Positions 52,038 through 62,503 of a stretch of DNA of 64,000 nt are shown here, piece by piece. Under the pieces are notes generated by a model, which was given only the letters and a program-made list of their open reading frames with translations, was not told where the DNA came from and did not search any database. Numbering within the stretch: position 1 is the first letter of the stretch; each line of letters starts with the position of its first letter. The stretch comes from Methanosuratincola petrocarbonis (GTDB taxonomy: Archaea; Thermoproteota; Methanomethylicia; Methanomethylicales; Methanomethylicaceae). A program made the position numbers and the translations under genes. The stretch is from assembly GCA_030522375.1 (NCBI GenBank), contig CP130488.1, positions 248,001 through 312,000 on the forward strand, written 5' to 3'.

Positions 52038-53108
52038 CTACCTTTCTGCCTTACCTTCTATGAAGTCCTCAAATCTCTGCTTGGCCACCTCGTATGGCAT
52101 CTGGATTGGAGGGTGCTTGAATGCGAATGCAGAGGGCCCTATGAGCCTTCCTGCGACCCCCCTGTCGAGCGCAATCCGAGCCGCCCTTATCACATCTATT
52201 ACTACCCCGCCGCTGTTTGGCGCGTCCCAAACGTCGAGCTTTACGTCTATCTGGACTGGAGTCCCGCCGAAGTATTCTCCTTTCATGTACACGTAGCAGA
52301 TCTTCTTGTTATCCAGGAAGGGGACATAGTCCGAAGGTCCGATCCTAAGCGGTATGTTATAAGGTATCATGGCCGCCACTGCCGAAGTTTTGCTTATCCT
52401 CTTTGAGATCAGCCTCTCCTCTTCGAGCATGTTCAGGAAATCCGTGTCCCCGCCTATGTTCAGCTGGTAGCTCTCGGTCACTTTCACCCCGCGATCCACG
52501 AGCAGCTTTGCAAGCGTCTTGTGGAGCACGGTCGCCCCGATCTGGCTCATCACGTCATCGCCGGCAACAGGCAGCCCCTTATCCTCAAATTTCTTTGCCC
52601 ATGAGTCGTCGGAAGCGATAAACACCGGCATGCAGTTCACGAATGCGCACCCTGCCTTCAACACCTGCTCCGCATACCATCTTACTGCCTGCTCGGATCC
52701 TACTGGGAGGTAGTTGACCACGACTTCTGCGCCAGAGTCCTTAAGTTCAGCTGCAACGTCGACGGGCTTCGCGTCTTCGTCCACCTTAACATACCCTTTG
52801 AGGTACTTGCCAAGGCCATCCATAACGGGACCCCTCTTCACCTCAACGCCGAGGTTGGGAACATCTGCGAACTTTCTTGTATTGTTCGGCTCCGAGAATA
52901 TTGCCTGAGAGAGATCCTTCCCGACTTTCCTGGAATCCACGTCAAAAGCAGCAACGAACTCGATGTCCTTGACATGGTACCCTCCCATGTTGACGTGTAG
53001 GAGCCCTGGCACGAAGTCGTCATCTTTAGCATTCCTGTAATAATAAGTGCCCTGGATCAGTGCACTGGCGCAGTTGCCTATCCCAATTATCGCGACCTTA
53101 ATCGTCAT
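52038..53108 (-). CDS. ino1: Myo-inositol-1-phosphate synthase
   Basis: The product is 356 residues from ATG 53108. The NAD-binding start KVAIIGIGNCASALIQG, NYLPVGSE, FVNCMPVFIAS, GDDVMSQIGATVLHKTL and SYQLNIGGDTDFLNM are characteristic. It turns glucose-6-phosphate into inositol phosphate, used for archaetidylinositol lipids or di-inositol phosphate solute. The promoter has a TATA box overlapped by an inverted repeat. Confidence 0.96.
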   Translation of the reverse strand: MTIKVAIIGIGNCASALIQGTYYYRNAKDDDFVPGLLHVNMGGYHVKDIEFVAAFDVDSRKVGKDLSQAIFSEPNNTRKFADVPNLGVEVKRGPVMDGLGKYLKGYVKVDEDAKPVDVAAELKDSGAEVVVNYLPVGSEQAVRWYAEQVLKAGCAFVNCMPVFIASDDSWAKKFEDKGLPVAGDDVMSQIGATVLHKTLAKLLVDRGVKVTESYQLNIGGDTDFLNMLEEERLISKRISKTSAVAAMIPYNIPLRIGPSDYVPFLDNKKICYVYMKGEYFGGTPVQIDVKLDVWDAPNSGGVVIDVIRAARIALDRGVAGRLIGPSAFAFKHPPIQMPYEVAKQRFEDFIEGKAER

Positions 53109-53151
53109 GCCCATATCTCCCTGCCTTTTAGCGCATTTTTGTAATGCAAAC

Positions 53152-53173
53152 TATTTTATAACCATAAAGGTTA
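53152..53173 (-). promoter_or_regulatory. ino1 promoter with TATA box overlapped by an inverted repeat
   Basis: On the minus strand the TATA element TTATAAAATAG overlaps one arm of an inverted repeat: TAACC, a 5-base spacer, GGTTA (53159-53173). A protein bound here would block the general transcription factors. Confidence 0.5.
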
Positions 53174-53474
53174 CAGTGCAGAGTATTTTCAGGCTATTAA
53201 TAAGCGTTTCTTGAACGCCACCTGCCTTGCCCCCTCCGCCAATACATGCTCGACCGGATCGTTCAATACATCCTACCAGGCTTGGGTGCGCAAAAGTCGG
53301 AATTTGGCAGCAGCCAATCAGTCAGATTTATAAAAAACTAGTCGGATAGGATATTGGGCTATGATGAATGCTGGTATTACGGATGTGCAAGATGAAGTAT
53401 GACATCAGAACAGAGCCCAGATATGCAACAAGATTCCTCTACCTCAATCGGATGAACCGACATGATCTATGCTG
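53174..53474. other. Intergenic region between ino1 and a TrmB regulator
   Basis: About 300 bases with no supported gene. A TATA-like element (TTTATAAAAAAC, 53327-53338) faces the plus strand. Downstream a 28-codon frame (53392-53478) and a weak 5-bp stem-loop are visible, but neither is convincing. Confidence 0.4.
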
Positions 53475-54233
53475 TTAATTTATCGGGGTCGAAGACGTCC
53501 ACAAGTTCTCGAAGTAAGTCTTGGCAATCTGGACTAGTCCCGCGTGGTTCGACCATATCGCTACACTTGGGTTCGATCCCTCGCTTGCAATGAAGAGTAT
53601 GGCCTCGTTCCCGTCAACTATTATGCCCCCTCCGAACATCCTGTCCCTTATCCTGACGCTGAACATCTTTGAGATTCCCTCTATATTGCCACTCGTTACC
53701 TGCGATGCTAGGAGCAACCTTAATGCCACCTCCTTGCCCCTCAGCCTTAAAAGTGTAGGGTAGAGCTCATCGGATGCCCATTCTGGCATGAATGGTAGTG
53801 CAACATCGACTTCCTTGGTCGCATTGAGAATAGTCGCATAAGCCTTTTTGACTATATCTTCAGTGTTTTTGATGATCCAAATGTCTGGCTTTTCGGCATC
53901 TGTGGCGGCCTGCAGATCCTGTAATGATGCCTCCAGCTCCCCAAACTTACCGTCGAGCTCCCTTGCCACGACCCTCTTATATTCCGACAAACCCTCAGAT
54001 GGTGCCTTTGCGCTAAAGACAGTTGGTCTGCCTGCCCTGACGGTTATCAGAGACTTTGAAGCGAGCTTTTCAAGTACTGTGTAGACCTTCGAGTACGGTA
54101 TACCGGACGCCTTGCTGATCTCCTTTGCATCCATCCCTGCCTTGCTTTTCAGGAGAGTCAAGTAGACCCTGCCCTCACCCTCTGTAATCCCTACCTGAGC
54201 CAGCTTGCTCAGTATTCCCCACTCGTTGCTCAT
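53475..54233 (-). CDS. TrmB-family transcriptional regulator
   Basis: The product is 252 residues from ATG 54233. The winged helix is GITEGEGRVYLTLLKSKAG followed by GIPYSKVYTVLEKLASKSLI. A coiled coil follows, then an effector domain (EVDVALPFMPEW onward). It is divergent from the tetraether synthase gene, with 71 bases between, making control of that gene likely. Confidence 0.88.
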   Translation of the reverse strand: MSNEWGILSKLAQVGITEGEGRVYLTLLKSKAGMDAKEISKASGIPYSKVYTVLEKLASKSLITVRAGRPTVFSAKAPSEGLSEYKRVVARELDGKFGELEASLQDLQAATDAEKPDIWIIKNTEDIVKKAYATILNATKEVDVALPFMPEWASDELYPTLLRLRGKEVALRLLLASQVTSGNIEGISKMFSVRIRDRMFGGGIIVDGNEAILFIASEGSNPSVAIWSNHAGLVQIAKTYFENLWTSSTPIN

Positions 54234-54252
54234 ACGATTCACCGTATAACTA

Positions 54253-54270
54253 GTATAAAAAATTTCAAAT
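54253..54270. promoter_or_regulatory. A/T-rich divergent promoter region between TrmB and the tetraether synthase gene
   Basis: AGTATAAAAAATTTC is a TATA-like element for the plus-strand gene. GTATA is repeated just upstream (GTATAACTAGTATA), which may form part of a binding site. Confidence 0.4.
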
Positions 54271-54304
54271 ATAAAGCGGATGTTGTTATCGTGGATGAGC
54301 GCCT

Positions 54305-55750
54305 ATGCAGGTACTTAAGAAGACGAAGAGCCTCTGCCCTGAATGCATGAAGGTTTTGGAGGCGGAGATTTATGAGGACAACGGCGTGGTGTACATCGGT
54401 AAGACCTGCGCAGAGCATGGGCACTTTGAGGACATTTATTGGAGCGATTACGAGCTATACAAGAGGGCTGAGGGATACGAACGCCTCGGCGACGGTCTTG
54501 AAAACCCTCGGACAAAGTCGGAAGCCGGGTGCCCGTACGACTGCGGGATATGCCCATCCCACGGGTCGCACACGGTTCTTGCAATAATAGACGTTACCAA
54601 TAGGTGCAATCTGAGGTGCCCTATCTGCTTTGCGAATGCTGCAGTGGCTGGTTACACCTATGAGCCGACCAGGGACCAGATCGCAGATATGCTGAAAAAC
54701 CTCAGGAGCAACCGCCCTGTCCCGCCGAACTCTTTACAGTTCTCCGGAGGGGAGCCGACTCTAAGGGACGACCTCCCAGACATCATACGGATGGCAAAGG
54801 AAGCAGGCTTCGATCACATCGAGGTCAACACCAATGGTATACGCGTATCCAATGACCCATCTTTCCTGAAGAGCTTGATTGACGCCGGCCTCAGCACCCT
54901 TTATCTGCAGTTCGACGGCATGACGCCGGGCCCATATATTGCTGCAAGGGGCCTCGATCTCTTCCAGACCAAACTCAAGGTAATCGAGAGCTGCAGATCG
55001 GTCGGTCTGCACAGTCTTGTCTTGGTCCCGACGCTCGTGAGGGGGGTCAACGACGACCAGGTCGGGGACATCCTCAGGTTCGCGGCTAAGAACCACGACG
55101 TAGTCCGGGGCGTGAACTTCCAGCCCGTCTCAATGGCAGGCAGGATCGACAAGAACCGGCTGAGGGAGATGCGCATCACGATCCCTGACTTCTTGAAGCT
55201 CGTCGAGGCACAGACCAATGGTGAGATCAAGACCTCTGACTTCTACCCTATCCCTGTCGTAGTCCCGATATCGAATGCTGTTGGGGCTCTGAAGGGTAAG
55301 CGCTACCAGACATTCACAAACCACCAGCACTGTGGAATGGCTACAATGGTGCTTCCTGAAGGTGATAAGCTCGTCCCGATAACAAAATATGCTGACGTTG
55401 AAAAGTTCATGGGATCAATGGAGAAGGTGTACGACGACGCGATCAAAGGATCCAAGTTAAGGGCGAAGATGCACCTGCTCGGAGCGACCAGGCACGTTAA
55501 CAAGGCACTGCTTGGGAGCATCCTTTCGTCTGTGCTGCTCCACGGTGACTACGACTCTCTCGGGGAGTTCATGCGCAAGGTCGTGCTGATCGGCTGCATG
55601 CATTTTATGGATCCGTATAACTTCGACTTGGAAAGGGTGAGGCGATGCACAATTCACTATGCGCTTCCCGACGGCAGAATCATACCTTTCTGCACAATGA
55701 ACTCGATCCACAGGCAGCCGTTTGAGAGGGACTTTAGCAAAACGCCTTGA
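54305..55750 (+). CDS. tes: Radical SAM tetraether lipid synthase homologue (Tes / MJ0619 type)
   Basis: The product is 481 residues. It begins with a zinc-ribbon-like CPECM...CAEHGHFE segment, then CPYDCGICPSHGSH near residue 76 and the radical SAM motif CNLRCPICFANA near residue 102. Further cysteines occur near HQHCGMAT (about 344), CMHFMDPYNF and CTIHYALPDGRIIPFC, as in this family with several clusters. Homologues join two archaeol chains at their ends to make GDGT tetraether lipids; MJ0619 was earlier described as a pterin methylase. Closeness to ino1 fits a lipid role. Confidence 0.78.
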   Translation: MQVLKKTKSLCPECMKVLEAEIYEDNGVVYIGKTCAEHGHFEDIYWSDYELYKRAEGYERLGDGLENPRTKSEAGCPYDCGICPSHGSHTVLAIIDVTNRCNLRCPICFANAAVAGYTYEPTRDQIADMLKNLRSNRPVPPNSLQFSGGEPTLRDDLPDIIRMAKEAGFDHIEVNTNGIRVSNDPSFLKSLIDAGLSTLYLQFDGMTPGPYIAARGLDLFQTKLKVIESCRSVGLHSLVLVPTLVRGVNDDQVGDILRFAAKNHDVVRGVNFQPVSMAGRIDKNRLREMRITIPDFLKLVEAQTNGEIKTSDFYPIPVVVPISNAVGALKGKRYQTFTNHQHCGMATMVLPEGDKLVPITKYADVEKFMGSMEKVYDDAIKGSKLRAKMHLLGATRHVNKALLGSILSSVLLHGDYDSLGEFMRKVVLIGCMHFMDPYNFDLERVRRCTIHYALPDGRIIPFCTMNSIHRQPFERDFSKTP

Positions 55751-55802
55751 CCAAAACATTTTTATTGTTAACTTCACCTTTTTCCGGTGTCAGGTGTGTC
55801 TT

Positions 55803-56087
55803 ATGGGTGGGGCTAAAAAGACTGTTGCCAAGCCAGCGAAGGACGCTGCTCAAGAGAAGAAGGAGATCCAAAAATCAGCAGCCACGTCGGTGGTAGACCC
55901 GAAGGTTTTGGATCAGATCAAGAAGGAAGTCCCGAAGATGGTCTGTGTGACACCATACCAGATTTACTCAAAGTATAACCTGAAGTATAGTGTCGCGAAG
56001 GATCTTCTTGAAGGCATGGTCAGCCAAGGGCTGCTCAAAGAAGTAAAGAAGACACGTCGAGTAAGCATCTATGCCCCGGCGGCTTAA
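55803..56087 (+). CDS. rps25e: 30S ribosomal protein S25e
   Basis: The product is 94 residues: a lysine/alanine-rich N-terminal tail, then a winged-helix-like core (VTPYQIYSKYNLKYSVAKDLLEGMVSQGLLKEVKK). S25e is found in TACK-type archaea and eukaryotes. ATG 55803 was chosen over upstream in-frame codons that would add a non-family stretch. Confidence 0.95.
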   Translation: MGGAKKTVAKPAKDAAQEKKEIQKSAATSVVDPKVLDQIKKEVPKMVCVTPYQIYSKYNLKYSVAKDLLEGMVSQGLLKEVKKTRRVSIYAPAA

Positions 56088-56089
56088 GG

Positions 56090-56476
56090 GTGCATTTTTT
56101 GCCCTCTCCTAAAGAATCAGAAATAACGATCTCCATCGAGTTTGAGAGCGCACAAGTTGAAGGCGTACTCTCCCGAATCCTCTCTCCCAGGACTGTAGAG
56201 GCGATCGTGGAGGCATTGCCTTTCACCTCCAGGACCTTCCTCTGGAAAGAAGAGGTATACTTCGAGATCCCTGTTTCGGTAGGGCCAGAGAAGCCAAGGT
56301 CTACTGTAACCCCGGGCACGCTCGCATATTGGCCCCCTTCCAAGGCATTTTGTGTATTCTACGGGGATTCGCAGCCGTACAGCCCCGTCAATGTGATTGG
56401 GAGGCTCGTATCATCTACAGATACCGTGAGGCGGGTAAAACGGGGGGAATGGGTTACAGTCAGGCTGAAGCGCTGA
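56090..56476 (+). CDS. Cyclophilin-like fold protein
   Basis: The product is 128 residues. The beta-rich sequence with SRILSPRTVEAIVEALPFTSRTFLWKEEVYFEIP, GTLAYWPPSKAFCVFYG and SPVNVIGRL matches the prokaryotic cyclophilin-like family (TM1367-like). Function unknown. GTG 56090 is three bases after the S25e stop, and TTG 56099 is an alternative. Confidence 0.8.
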   Translation: MHFLPSPKESEITISIEFESAQVEGVLSRILSPRTVEAIVEALPFTSRTFLWKEEVYFEIPVSVGPEKPRSTVTPGTLAYWPPSKAFCVFYGDSQPYSPVNVIGRLVSSTDTVRRVKRGEWVTVRLKR

Positions 56477-56496
56477 CTTTTTTTGTCAATACCCAA

Positions 56497-57739
56497 TCAA
56501 TCTGCCTTCTTTTCCTTTGGCTGTAACTCCGCCCGCACTAGATCAATAACGCTCCTTAATGGCATCTTCTCTTCCACCGCTATCCTCTTGCAATCATCAT
56601 AAGCGGGCTTGCAGCTACCCGTCCTGAGGTTCGTCTTGACTCTTATGTTGTATGGCTTGCCTCTTATGTTTACATCAACAATGCTTTCTTCTCTGGCTAC
56701 CTTAACCCTCCTCCACGGCGAAACCTTCACACCGAGCGTGCCAGTTTCCTCCAAAATGGCGTCTATGACCTTCCCGACCGAATCAGCGGTGGACACGACC
56801 CTTATCAGGTGGCCTGGTCTATTCTTTTTCGTGAGCATCGGGACCATGCAGACATCCTCGGCTACCCCGCTCAACTTCTCGAATATCCAGCCCAAAACCT
56901 CCCCATCAACATCGTCGACGTTGGTCTCGACCAAGAATATCTCTTCTTCCGTCGTTCCGGCAAGCGGCTCTCCCAGTATGACTCTTGTTATGTTCGGGAA
57001 CCCGAGCTCCCTCCTTCCTATCCCAACCCCAATTGCCCCGGAGGTCGCTCTGAAGGGGGGGGATTTGAACCCTCCCGGCGGTCAGTGTCGCCAGCAATGC
57101 TGCACCTGTTGGGGTGGTGAGCTCTTGCTGAGCTTCAGTCCTGGTTATCGGTAGCCCAGTGCGGCTCATGATTGAGAGGGTCGCAGGGGCTGGGACGGGG
57201 AGCAACCCGTGGGAAGAAAGCACGGCACCGGAGCCAACAGCGACTGGGGTGGTGAAAAAGGCTCTGCTTTCAACGCCAAGCAGCTCAATTGCTTTAAAAG
57301 TCCCGATGATATCAACGACCGTGTCTATGCTTCCAAGCTCGTGGAGGATCTCCACTCCATGGGCTGCCCTTTCTGTGCTGATGAGCAACTCCATTGTACT
57401 CCTGGCTTGTCTTTTCCCGGATTCGCTAAGCCCGATCGCCTCGGCAGCCGCATTCAGTATCTCGAGTGCTTCGCCAGCTTTTTTAACACCGCCTTCCTCT
57501 TTCCCATCTGGTTCAGGAACCATTAAGTTGAGCCGTAGCCCTTTCATGCCGTGGCTCTCAGCCTCCTCAAAAAATACCTCGGTTCCCGTTCTGCCGATCG
57601 CCCCCAGTGCACTATTGATCGCCGATTCGAGATCCTTGCGCCTTCCTGAGGCGGATGCGAATGCTGATATCAGCTTATCCCCTGACACGCCTGCAAGGGA
57701 TGCATCAATGAGCACCAGATTCAAATACGCCACCCTCAT
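56497..57739 (-). CDS. larC: LarC, nickel insertion protein for nickel-pincer cofactor, read through a frameshift
   Basis: Two overlapping frames together make one LarC. Frame one (57739 to about 57055) encodes the first 228 residues, with DASLAGVSGDKLISA, LGSIDTVVDIIGTF and TRTEAQQELTTPTGAALLA. Its continuation to 56906 is unlike LarC. Frame two (57054 to 56497) gives 185 residues with GAIGVGIGRRELG, VETNVDDVDGEVLG and PMLTKKNRPGH. The frames meet at eight C (coding strand) at 57055-57062; removing one C joins them. In Lactobacillus plantarum larC is also split and joined by ribosomal frameshifting. Sequencing error is the alternative. LarC inserts nickel into the cofactor precursor with CTP. 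Confidence 0.82.
57055..57062 (-). other. C8 homopolymer at the larC frame junction
   Basis: Coding strand reads A-T-C8-T-T-C. The upstream frame uses ATC CCC CCC CTT; the LarC-like downstream frame requires TTC in phase one base later. It is the only place where the two family-like segments meet. Confidence 0.7.
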
Positions 57740-57778
57740 AAGATCTGACCCTGCCTATATTAAAATGGGTGCTGCGAA

Positions 57779-58555
57779 TTGGAACTCCGAAAATTGCTCT
57801 CTGAACTCAGCTCTGGCAAGATTACTATCGACGAAGCAGAGCGGAGGATACGGCTACTTGCTGTAAGGGAGATGGAGATTGCTTGCCTTGACCTGTCGAG
57901 GGAAGCAAGAAAGGGTGTCCCTGAGATTGTTCTAGCAGAAGGCAAGGACGACGCCTCTCTGAAGAAGATCGTTAGGGCTTTCCTAGAGGAATCCGGGCGA
58001 GTTATAGTAACGCGCATAAGCGAGGAAAAGCTTGAGGCTCTGAGATCCAGCCTGGCGGAAAAGTTTGAGGTCAAGTACAGCGCAGTTGGAAGGGTGGCAG
58101 TCATCCACGACAGAGGAAGTGCTTATCCAGAAAAGCATGGTGCAGTATCATTGATCACCGCTGGCACAGCGGACATACGTGTTGCTGAAGAATCCCGATT
58201 CGTGTTGGAAGAGATGGGCTGCGCAGTCCATTCGTACTATGACGTCGGGATAGCTGGTCTACACAGAGTCTTCCCAGCAGTGAGGGACTCTCTGGATAAG
58301 GATGTGGATGCGATCATTGTGTTTGCTGGTATGGAAGGCGCACTCGCATCTGTCATCAGCAGCCTCGTTCCTGTACCCGTAATTGGGGTGCCGACTTCCT
58401 CTGGCTACGGATTCGGAGGGCGCGGGGAAGGGGCCCTCACGGCCATGCTGCAGAGCTGTAGCCCCGGTCTTGTTGTGGTCAACATCGACAACGGCCTCGG
58501 GGCTGCCGTGGCTGCTGCCTTGATCTCTAGGGTGCGTTGGAAGTCTCGGAATTAA
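57779..58555 (+). CDS. larB: LarB, carboxylase/hydrolase for nickel-pincer cofactor synthesis
   Basis: The product is 258 residues with an N-terminal helical part and an AIR-carboxylase-like (PurE) C-terminal domain: HGAVSLITAGTADIRVAEE, YYDVGIAGLHR, VFAGMEGALASVISSLVPVPVIGVPTSSGYG. LarB carboxylates nicotinic acid adenine dinucleotide to the pyridinium dicarboxylate precursor. It is divergent from larC by about 40 bases. The start is TTG. No larE or larA in the window. Confidence 0.93.
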   Translation: MELRKLLSELSSGKITIDEAERRIRLLAVREMEIACLDLSREARKGVPEIVLAEGKDDASLKKIVRAFLEESGRVIVTRISEEKLEALRSSLAEKFEVKYSAVGRVAVIHDRGSAYPEKHGAVSLITAGTADIRVAEESRFVLEEMGCAVHSYYDVGIAGLHRVFPAVRDSLDKDVDAIIVFAGMEGALASVISSLVPVPVIGVPTSSGYGFGGRGEGALTAMLQSCSPGLVVVNIDNGLGAAVAAALISRVRWKSRN

Positions 58556-58591
58556 GAATCCGACCAATAAAACAAAATAAAAATAAAAAAA

Positions 58592-58845
58592 TTACTGGGT
58601 TTTCTTTACCAGCCACTTCAATGGGATGTCCTGATGCCGTCCGTCAGGCAGCCTTCTCCTTATCGTTATCGGGAGGATGCCTGCCTTCAGCTCCTCCTCG
58701 GCTATGTCTATTGGCGTTGTTGCGCTTGAGGCTATCAGCGGAGGTGCCCCCATTGAAAGCTGGAGGGCCCGGGCTCCTAGTATCCGGGCCTTCTCGAACC
58801 TTGTCAGCGTTGCCGGACCGAGTATCTGTTTCGTTTCCTGGCTCA

Positions 58846-58846
<1 letters not shown>
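58592..58846 (-). CDS. rpoK: DNA-directed RNA polymerase subunit K (Rpb6/omega)
   Basis: An 84-residue protein with LTRFEKARILGARALQLSMGAPPLI and EEELKAGILPITIRRRLPDG, diagnostic of RpoK. It stabilises the RNA polymerase main body. ATG 58846 overlaps the last base of the thermosome stop, so the two are co-transcribed. Confidence 0.97.
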
Positions 58847-60513
<1,667 letters not shown>

Positions 60514-60566
60514 GGTTCATACACCTAGCCCACAAAATGTTACGTCTGAAAAAACAGAAAGCACTT

Positions 60567-60580
60567 CTATATATAAATTT
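60567..60580 (-). promoter_or_regulatory. TATA box for the thermosome-rpoK operon
   Basis: On the minus strand AAATTTATATATAG lies about 60 bases before the thermosome start, preceded by a purine-rich BRE-like GCGAACG stretch. Predicted transcription start near 60545. Confidence 0.65.
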
Positions 60581-60610
60581 CGTTCGCCACCCAGGGGCCT
60601 GCCGCTCAGC

Positions 60611-60620
60611 TTTTTATATC
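60611..60620 (+). promoter_or_regulatory. TATA box for the small membrane protein gene
   Basis: TTTTTATATC lies about 25-30 bases upstream of ATG 60641, so the transcript is probably leaderless. Confidence 0.5.
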
Positions 60621-60640
60621 ACGGATGATCTGATGCGCAT

Positions 60641-60841
60641 ATGGAAATCGACGAGTTCAGGGGCGCACTTGTCGCGTCCATCGCCATGTTGGTCGTCTCT
60701 CTCTGCCTTGCATACATGCGCGTGAGTGGCACGCCAATTTTTGAGGCGTTCTTCGAATCCTGCCTTTTCTACTTGCCAACTGCAATCCTGATTGGCTATG
60801 CTGCCTATCTGAAGTTTCGGAGATCTGCCCCCGTTTCATGA
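60641..60841 (+). CDS. Small two-helix membrane protein
   Basis: A 66-residue protein with two membrane helices (about 8-27 and 38-58) and a basic C-terminus. No family recognised. It has its own TATA element at a leaderless distance and a six-base overlap with the convergent acetyltransferase gene. Confidence 0.6.
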   Translation: MEIDEFRGALVASIAMLVVSLCLAYMRVSGTPIFEAFFESCLFYLPTAILIGYAAYLKFRRSAPVS

Positions 60842-61336
60842 ACCATTCTCGAAGCGGGGTTTTTCTTCCAGGTTGGCCACCATCAGATAAGCGTTCTCGC
60901 CGTCCCTGTAGTATCCCTCTAAGACTCGGACGGCCCTGAACCCTAGTTTCCTGTACAGCTGGATTGCTGGGAGGTTGCTCTGCCTGACCTCGAGGTATAT
61001 CTCTGACGCACCCGACTCCCTCACGTTCTTCATTCCATCCTCCATGAGTCTCTGACCGATCCCCATGCCCCTGTAGCCCTCTAGAACTGCGATAGAAATA
61101 ACATGCCCCTTCTTTGCAAAGTCCCTCTTTATGTTCGAGATCCCAAATTCGATCCTGCACATGTTGTACCCAACGACCTTTTCCCCCACTTGGGCCACGA
61201 GGAAGATCCTTGGGTTCTCCCAGTGATGCTCCATGAAAAAGTCGGGGGAGTAGTTTTCAGGCAGACAGACCTTGTTGATCATAATAACCGATTCAAGATC
61301 TTCGGGCCTAAACTCCCTGACAGTGAATTTCTCCAT
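60836..61336 (-). CDS. rimI: N-terminal acetyltransferase, RimI/Ard1 type
   Basis: The product is 166 residues in the GNAT fold. The acetyl-CoA motif is VLEGYRGMGIGQRLM and the C-terminal segment YRKLGFRAVRVLEGYYRDGENAYLM is the usual RimI ending. PENYSPDFFMEHHWE at residues 27-41 resembles the archaeal Ard1 family. It acetylates protein N-termini. Confidence 0.92.
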   Translation of the reverse strand: MEKFTVREFRPEDLESVIMINKVCLPENYSPDFFMEHHWENPRIFLVAQVGEKVVGYNMCRIEFGISNIKRDFAKKGHVISIAVLEGYRGMGIGQRLMEDGMKNVRESGASEIYLEVRQSNLPAIQLYRKLGFRAVRVLEGYYRDGENAYLMVANLEEKPRFENGS

Positions 61337-61409
61337 TCAGCAGTCCTTCTTTTTTATTTCTTTAAAGCACGATCGGGGTCTTTTTTTTATTTTTCTATTC
61401 TATTCAAAA

Positions 61410-61994
61410 TTAAAGGTCTGGCTGGGGGAACGCCTTTTTCCCGACAAGCTTTGGCCCGTCCCAGTAGTGGATCCATTTGAGAATGAAGCCTTTCGTCTCC
61501 TCCTCTTGAGAAGTGAGCATCAGCCCCTCCTCCTCATTTTGGACATTGCCGTAAGATATTCCAACGAATTTTTCTACCCCCCTCCAGACCAGTGCACCTG
61601 CAGATCTCCCTGATACTATCCTTAACCCAAAAGTTCCGCCCTTGATCACGTCGAGCAACTCTGGGATCCTCTTTTCAGCAAAGCCTATCTTGGACTCAAG
61701 CCTCTTGATCCCTGCCTCGATCTTTGATCTCTTCGACAAATCCTCCTCCTCAGAAACCAACGATCTGAGCCCTTCTACCGCTTCCCTTATTGCAAAATCC
61801 GACTCTAGGTCTATGAACACCAATGGCGTCCTGAACTCATTCTCGCCGATCGTAGGCGGTTTTCTCATCACTGAGAAATTGAGGCACCCTCCGTGATCTG
61901 CTATCCACCCTTCCGTCCTGCTGTAGATCATCTCAACATCTTTGTGGCACAGTGGGCAGAGGAACACGATTTTTGGCTCGAAACCAATCTGCAT
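61410..61994 (-). CDS. Hypothetical protein with an N-terminal zinc motif
   Basis: The product is 194 residues. The N-terminal part has CPLC and later a second cysteine (GGCLNF), which could bind zinc. Residues 70-115 look helical and coiled (EGLRSLVSEEEDLSKRSKIEAGIKRLESK). The C-terminal part has Trp-rich segments (FILKWIHYWDGPKLVG). I do not recognise a family. Confidence 0.65.
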   Translation of the reverse strand: MQIGFEPKIVFLCPLCHKDVEMIYSRTEGWIADHGGCLNFSVMRKPPTIGENEFRTPLVFIDLESDFAIREAVEGLRSLVSEEEDLSKRSKIEAGIKRLESKIGFAEKRIPELLDVIKGGTFGLRIVSGRSAGALVWRGVEKFVGISYGNVQNEEEGLMLTSQEEETKGFILKWIHYWDGPKLVGKKAFPQPDL

Positions 61995-62044
61995 TCTCCG
62001 TCTCCAAAATCATATTTAATTTGTGGCTACTAAAAAAGAGTGTT

Positions 62045-62467
62045 CTAGAATTCCGCCTTCGACAAGATCGATGGGAGCTCCTCGATCCTCCTTATGCCTT
62101 CCCTGACAAGGATCTCCCCCAGCTTTTCCCTTACCTTCCTCTCCACCCTGACCCCTTTTTCCTCAAGTTCGACCATCATCCTCTTAGCCGCAGCTGTCCC
62201 CTCTCTGTCGAAGTCGAAGAGGACTACCACGCTCGATCCTGCATAGTCGCTTGCGATCCTCTCCACAAACTCGAATCTGGGCATTTTTGAATCGCAGAAT
62301 GTGGTTATCGGCGTTTTCAACTCGGCCATCCTGAGGGCGCGTTCGTCATTCTCCCCCTCCACAAGTACGAGCGAGGAATTTTCGTTTATCCTTGCAATCA
62401 ATTCGCTTATGGCATGGCTTACCTCGTGGAAGTATTTCGGTCCCTTCTTATGCCTCAAGAAACGCAC
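62045..62467 (-). CDS. Toprim-domain protein (small primase-like, UPF0292 type)
   Basis: The product is 140 residues. The Toprim motif begins with LVLVEGENDERAL (catalytic glutamate) and continues to VVLFDFDREGTAAAKRM with the DxD pair. Small archaeal Toprim proteins of this size are uncharacterised and may process RNA or DNA ends. Confidence 0.85.
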   Translation of the reverse strand: MRFLRHKKGPKYFHEVSHAISELIARINENSSLVLVEGENDERALRMAELKTPITTFCDSKMPRFEFVERIASDYAGSSVVVLFDFDREGTAAAKRMMVELEEKGVRVERKVREKLGEILVREGIRRIEELPSILSKAEF

Positions 62468-62503
62468 CTTACAAATGATTAATTCAAAGCCCCAAAATAA
62501 AGA

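Noticed and set aside
53360..53478. Possible C/D-box RNA or 28-codon leaderless peptide
   Set aside because: A C-box-like ATGATGA and a 5-bp GGGCT/AGCCC stem are present, but no D box (CTGA) is found at the right place, and the peptide has no recognisable features.
57055..57085. tRNA-like TTGAACCC sequence
   Set aside because: It lies within larC, and no acceptor or anticodon arms can be drawn around it.
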